Below, one piece after another: positions 6,743 to 9,727 of a stretch of 9,727 nucleotides of DNA. Position 1 is the stretch's first letter; each line of letters starts with the position of its first letter. Made by a program: the position numbers and the translations under genes. Location of the stretch: positions 1 to 9,727 of the forward strand of contig JARFQC010000246.1 of assembly GCA_029287965.1 (NCBI GenBank), in the 5' to 3' direction. A model generated the notes under the pieces. The model was not told the origin of the DNA. It searched no databases and worked only from the letters and a program-made list of their open reading frames with translations. Origin of the DNA: Arenicellales bacterium. Its GTDB lineage: Bacteria > Pseudomonadota > Gammaproteobacteria > BMS3Bbin11.

Positions 6743-9057
6743 TACCTAAAGGCGGCAAGCTCATCGGCATCATCGAAGAAACGGTCTTCCGTTTCCGCCC
6801 GCTGGTCATCGGGCTGTTCGCGCTGGTTACCCTGTTCATGATCTGGAGCGCTACGGCGCTGAAAGTTGACGCCGGCTTCAACAAGTTGCTGCCGCTGGAA
6901 CATCCGTACATGAAGACCTTCATTGAATACCAGAAGGAATTCGGCGGTGCCAACCGGGTTCTCATTGCGGTCACGGTCAACGAAGGCAATATCTTCACCC
7001 GCGAGTTTTTCGATGCACTGAAGCAGATCACTGACCAGGTATTCTTCATACCCGGCGTCGACAGGGCCCAGGTGAAATCCCTGTTCACACCCAATGTACG
7101 CTTCATAGAAATCGTCGAGGACGGCTTCTCCGGCGGCAACGTCATCCCGGCTGAATTCCAGGGCTCTGATGATGACCTCGAACAGGTCAGAAAAAACATC
7201 ATCAAGTCGGGCCAGGTGGGGCGCCTGGTGGCCAATGACTTCACCGGTGCAATGATCACTGCAGGCTTGCTGGAGATAGATCCTTCAACCGGCAAGCGTA
7301 TCGACTACCAGGCCGTGGCGCAGCGACTGGAACAGATTCGTGAACAGCACGAGACTTCGAATATCCATATCATCGGCTTCGCAAAAGTCGTCGGTGACAT
7401 CACGGAAGGTGCGCAGAACGTCCTGCTGTTTTTCGCTGTTGCGTTCGTTATCACGGCGATACTGGTCTACCTGTATTCGCTATCGATGTGGATGAGCATA
7501 CTGCCGCTGACCTGTTCGCTGATCGCCGTGACATGGCAACTGGGACTGCTGCCGCTGCTGGGCTTCGGCATCGACCCGATGTCAATTCTGGTGCCCTTCC
7601 TGGTGTTTGCCATAGGCGTCAGTCACGGTGTACAAATGGTCAATTCCATGCGTGCCGAGATCTACCTGGGCCACTCGGTACCTGACGCGGCCCGTGCCAG
7701 CTTCCGTCGCCTGCTCATACCCGGCGGCATTGCGCTGGCCAGCGATACCATCGGCTTCCTGACTATCCTGCTGATCAACATCGAGATAATCCAGGAGATG
7801 GCCATCACCGCCAGCATCGGCGTGGCGGTAATCATCCTGACCAACCTGTTCCTTTTACCTGTGCTGCTGTCCTACCTGCCCCCGGATGAATCCACCCTGA
7901 AGCACCGCCTCGAGCGACGGGCAAAACACATGCATGGCTTCTGGCGCGGGCTCTCCGCATTCAGTGCACAGCCAGTGGCAGGCTTTACCCTGGTTGTCGC
8001 CCTGATACTGTTTGCCGTGGGGGGCTGGAAGGGCGCAGCGATAGAAATCGGTGACCTGGAACAGGGCGTACCCGAACTGCGCACCGACTCGCGCTACAAC
8101 CTCGACAGTGCAATCATCACAGAACGCTTCTCCATCGGTGTAGACGTCCTGTCAGTCATCGCGGAAACGGTTCCGGATGCATGTATAGAACATGACATCA
8201 TGTCGGACATCGATCGCTTCACCTGGTATATGCAGAACATCGAGGGGGTGCAGTCCGTGATAGCGCTGCCGACGCTCGCCCGCCTGTACAACGCCGGCTG
8301 GAATGAAGGCAATCCAAACTGGCAGGTACTGCCGCGCAATCAGCAGGTCTTGGTGCAGGCCATCACCCCGGTAGATACCTCAACCGGCCTGCTGAACGAG
8401 GATTGCAGCGCGATGCCGGTATTGATTTTCACCTCAGACCACAAGGCTCGGACAGTCGCGCGAATCGTTGATGGAGTGAAACGCTTTGATGCAGAAAATG
8501 CCAACGAGCAGCTGCGCTTTCGTCTCGCCAGCGGTAACGTCGGGGTTATGGCAGCCACCAATGAAGCTGTCGATGCCGCCCAGTTCCCGATGCTGGTCTA
8601 TGTCTATGCCGCCATCATTGCATTGTGCCTGATCACCTTCCGTTCTGTTCGCGCCACGCTATGCATCGTTGTTCCACTAGGGCTTGTGTCCGTACTCGCC
8701 TACGCGCTGATGACCATCCTGGATATCGGTCTCAAGGTATCCACCCTGCCGGTCGTCGCGCTCGGCGTCGGCATTGGTGTTGATTACGGGATATATATAT
8801 TCAGCCGGCTGCGCGACCAGCTGGAAAAAGGCCTGGCGCTGCGTGAAGCATTCGAAGTCACGCTGCAGATCACCGGCAACGCCGTGCTGTTCACAGGCAT
8901 GACCCTGGGCATCGGTGTCTTTACCTGGATATTCTCCGACCTGCAGTTTCAGGCCGACATGGGCATCCTGCTCACCTTCATGTTCATCCTGAACATGCTC
9001 GCTTCACTCACCCTGCTGCCGGCCCTGGCGGCATTCCTGTACCGGCGGCACACATAA
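6739..9057 (+). CDS. MMPL/RND superfamily inner-membrane transporter
   Basis: A 772-residue member of the MMPL/RND 'predicted exporter' group (COG1033-like), which uses the proton gradient to move lipids or other hydrophobic molecules. The predicted topology is typical. TM1 is at about 19-41, followed by a periplasmic domain to about 225, TM2-6 at about 227-380, TM7 at about 413-431, a second periplasmic domain to about 615, and TM8-12 at about 616-767. The second half has the RND signature GVGIGVDYGIYIFSRLRDQ with Asp682-Tyr683 in TM10. The matching TM4 site reads GVSHGVQM with Ser295-His296, while TM5 carries Asp336. The ATG is inside the ATGA overlap with the YCF48 gene and only a weak GGA lies upstream, so translation is probably coupled. 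HpnN and MmpL3 are the best-known lipid-moving relatives. The substrate here cannot be read from sequence. Confidence 0.93.
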   Translation: MIPKGGKLIGIIEETVFRFRPLVIGLFALVTLFMIWSATALKVDAGFNKLLPLEHPYMKTFIEYQKEFGGANRVLIAVTVNEGNIFTREFFDALKQITDQVFFIPGVDRAQVKSLFTPNVRFIEIVEDGFSGGNVIPAEFQGSDDDLEQVRKNIIKSGQVGRLVANDFTGAMITAGLLEIDPSTGKRIDYQAVAQRLEQIREQHETSNIHIIGFAKVVGDITEGAQNVLLFFAVAFVITAILVYLYSLSMWMSILPLTCSLIAVTWQLGLLPLLGFGIDPMSILVPFLVFAIGVSHGVQMVNSMRAEIYLGHSVPDAARASFRRLLIPGGIALASDTIGFLTILLINIEIIQEMAITASIGVAVIILTNLFLLPVLLSYLPPDESTLKHRLERRAKHMHGFWRGLSAFSAQPVAGFTLVVALILFAVGGWKGAAIEIGDLEQGVPELRTDSRYNLDSAIITERFSIGVDVLSVIAETVPDACIEHDIMSDIDRFTWYMQNIEGVQSVIALPTLARLYNAGWNEGNPNWQVLPRNQQVLVQAITPVDTSTGLLNEDCSAMPVLIFTSDHKARTVARIVDGVKRFDAENANEQLRFRLASGNVGVMAATNEAVDAAQFPMLVYVYAAIIALCLITFRSVRATLCIVVPLGLVSVLAYALMTILDIGLKVSTLPVVALGVGIGVDYGIYIFSRLRDQLEKGLALREAFEVTLQITGNAVLFTGMTLGIGVFTWIFSDLQFQADMGILLTFMFILNMLASLTLLPALAAFLYRRHT

Positions 9058-9087
9058 AAAAAGGGAGGCGGCTGCCTCCCTTCTTCA
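9056..9087. terminator. Bidirectional intrinsic terminator between convergent genes
   Basis: AAGGGAGGC (9061-9069) and GCCTCCCTT (9074-9082) form a perfect 9-bp stem with a GGCT loop. On the minus strand the stem is followed by seven T residues, the complement of the A-run at 9056-9062, giving a strong terminator for the gene at 9109-9462. On the plus strand only a short TTCTTC tail follows, so termination of the MMPL transcript is likely but weaker. The A-run overlaps the last two bases of the MMPL stop codon. Confidence 0.85.
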
Positions 9088-9108
9088 GGTACTGATACGT
9101 TTCGACGC

Positions 9109-9462
9109 TTACTGCGCAGTTGTATCCGGTACAGCAGGTGCCTGGTATACCGGGGCACCGTAAGGTACGCCGTAGCCACCATAGGGAGCGCCGTAGTAGC
9201 CGCCGCCATAAGGAGCACCATAGTAACCAGGACCACCCCATGGGCCACCGTAACCGCCCCAGGGACCACCACCATAATAACCATCGTAGTAATCGTCGTC
9301 CCAGCTGTCCCACATTTCTTCCATCCAGTACATTGGAGTGAAGACGGGCCAGTCGTTGTAACCGTAACCGTTACCCCACCGATCGCCGCCCCACCATGCA
9401 TTTGCACTCAGTGAAGATGCGAGAAGAAGGGCTCCGAGTGAAATCCCAAAGATATTTTTCAT
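9109..9462 (-). CDS. Secreted Gly/Tyr/Trp-rich protein, sulfur globule protein-like
   Basis: A 117-residue protein with a clean signal peptide: Lys2, a hydrophobic core at 7-18 and cleavage after SANA at residue 22. The mature chain starts WWGG and falls into three parts. The first is a Trp/Gly/Tyr segment (23-43). The second is a Trp- and Asp-rich acidic segment (44-63, with WMEEMWDSWDDDYYDGYY). The third is a Gly-Tyr-Pro region (64-106) with PWGG motifs and two consecutive copies of GYYGAPYGG (79-87 and 88-96), then a Pro/Ala tail. Low-complexity Gly/Tyr/aromatic exported proteins of this size resemble the sulfur globule envelope proteins (Sgp) of purple sulfur bacteria. The match rests on composition, so another surface or matrix protein is possible. 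No sulfur-oxidation genes are visible here. The ATG at 9462 is chosen over one 7 codons upstream because AGGAGG lies between them. The gene is monocistronic, with its own promoter and terminator. Confidence 0.75.
   Translation of the reverse strand: MKNIFGISLGALLLASSLSANAWWGGDRWGNGYGYNDWPVFTPMYWMEEMWDSWDDDYYDGYYGGGPWGGYGGPWGGPGYYGAPYGGGYYGAPYGGYGVPYGAPVYQAPAVPDTTAQ
9175..9228 (-). repeat. 27-bp tandem coding repeat, two copies
   Basis: Bases 9202-9228 and 9175-9201 encode the identical nonapeptide GYYGAPYGG in the secreted Gly/Tyr-rich protein. The copies differ at five bases, all in third codon positions. This indicates an older duplication held constant at the protein level. A degenerate third unit (YGVPYGAP) follows. 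Confidence 0.85.
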
Positions 9463-9469
9463 AGCAAAA

Positions 9470-9475
9470 CCTCCT
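9470..9475 (-). promoter_or_regulatory. Perfect Shine-Dalgarno of the Gly/Tyr-rich protein gene
   Basis: AGGAGG on the minus strand, 7 bases before the ATG at 9462-9460. It fixes that ATG as the start and rules out the upstream in-frame ATG at 9483, which would place the ribosome-binding site inside the coding sequence. It is the strongest ribosome-binding site in the window and predicts high expression. Confidence 0.85.
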
Positions 9476-9494
9476 GTAGACAATTTGTCCCGCC

Positions 9495-9523
9495 AGTATA
9501 TAACCGTTTGCTTATATATTCAA
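9495..9523 (-). promoter_or_regulatory. Sigma70-type promoter of the Gly/Tyr-rich protein gene
   Basis: On the minus strand, TTGAAT (9523-9518) and TATACT (9500-9495) are separated by exactly 17 bases, with 4 of 6 and 5 of 6 consensus matches. Transcription would begin near 9488 and give a short leader of about 25 bases containing the AGGAGG. The region is A/T-rich compared with its surroundings. Confidence 0.65.
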
Positions 9524-9604
9524 TAACCAGGCCCTGGCCAGGCATCCATCGCTGGTATGGCGACACGCCTGAAGCATGTTCGCAGCAGCGTCTCAGGCAT
9601 ATAA

Positions 9605-9727
9605 TTCGATCATGATATTTTCTTTAATTTTCAGCTAGATGCATCCGGCTTCATCGTATTGCTCTTGCTTGCACTGATATCGCATGCAGCCGGCCAGGGC
9701 CTGATCATCTGGACGCTTGCCCACCTG
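9605..9727 (+). pseudogene. Fragment resembling an EamA/DMT transporter, runs off the window
   Basis: One plus-strand frame is open from 9605 to the window end. From about 9647 it encodes a hydrophobic segment with ALISHAAGQGLIIWTLAHL, which resembles the late-domain helix of EamA/DMT-superfamily transporters (pattern S-x-x-x-GQGL, then A-L-x-x-L). In a complete DMT protein this segment would be preceded by tens to well over a hundred further membrane residues. Here the frame is closed by a TAA at 9602, and the bases before it belong to the promoter region of the minus-strand gene. There is no in-frame ATG or GTG, only TTG codons at 9659 and 9665. A 5'-truncated remnant is the simplest reading. 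A short real gene or a chance match cannot be excluded, because the 3' part is not visible. Confidence 0.4.

Noticed and set aside
9120..9341. Plus-strand frame rich in Arg, His and Ser
   Set aside because: It is the reverse reading of the Gly/Tyr/Pro repeat region, with no Shine-Dalgarno and no promoter.
8949..9407. Alternative minus-strand frame rich in Val, Thr and Met overlapping the secreted-protein gene
   Set aside because: It crosses the terminator and runs into the MMPL coding region; its odd composition is a frame-shifted reading of the Gly/Tyr repeats.
9533..9542. Palindrome CCTGGCCAGG upstream of the -35 of the minus-strand gene
   Set aside because: The position would suit an operator, but a 10-base GC-rich palindrome is common by chance and no second copy or known motif supports it.
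9567..9598. Inverted repeat GCCTGA / TCAGGC with a 20-base loop
   Set aside because: The stem is only 6 bp, the loop is long and no T-tract follows, so neither a terminator nor an operator can be supported.

Overview
The window reads as a stretch of chromosome from a moderately GC-rich gammaproteobacterium. This rests on the gatA-gatB pair of the GatCAB amidotransferase, the Gram-negative envelope proteins with signal peptides and an outer-membrane barrel, the sigma70-like promoter, and an envelope gene cluster (DUF1302, DUF1329, YCF48, MMPL/RND) that I know mainly from Pseudomonas-like gammaproteobacteria. No finer placement is possible from this sequence. There are no tRNA, rRNA, CRISPR or insertion-sequence signatures.

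Layout. Bases 1-1783 hold the 3' end of gatA and a complete gatB, one base apart, for tRNA-dependent formation of Gln-tRNA and/or Asn-tRNA. Ten bases later, and probably on the same transcript, lies a GTG-initiated gene for a 2-hydroxychromene-2-carboxylate isomerase-like (kappa-GST/DsbA-fold) protein (1794-2414). A 130-base gap with a weak promoter candidate leads into a four-gene, same-strand block (2545-9057): a DUF1302 outer-membrane barrel protein, a periplasmic DUF1329 protein, a periplasmic YCF48/HCF136-like beta-propeller, and a 12-TM MMPL/RND-type inner-membrane transporter. Together they give one plausible component for each envelope layer. I infer a trans-envelope machine that moves a hydrophobic substrate. 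It is the best candidate in the window for an incompletely described system.

Two features suggest how the block is controlled. A strong intrinsic-terminator hairpin lies between DUF1329 and YCF48, and its U-tract runs directly into the YCF48 start codon. YCF48 and MMPL then overlap by ATGA, which implies translational coupling. The terminator would make the outer-membrane/periplasmic pair more abundant than the propeller/transporter pair.

The block ends at a bidirectional terminator shared with a convergent minus-strand gene (9109-9462). That gene has its own promoter and a perfect Shine-Dalgarno, and encodes a small secreted Gly/Tyr/Trp-rich protein resembling sulfur globule proteins, with a perfect 9-residue tandem repeat. 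At the right edge (about 9605-9727) a plus-strand reading frame looks like part of an EamA/DMT transporter, but the space upstream cannot hold the rest of such a gene. It may be a truncated remnant.
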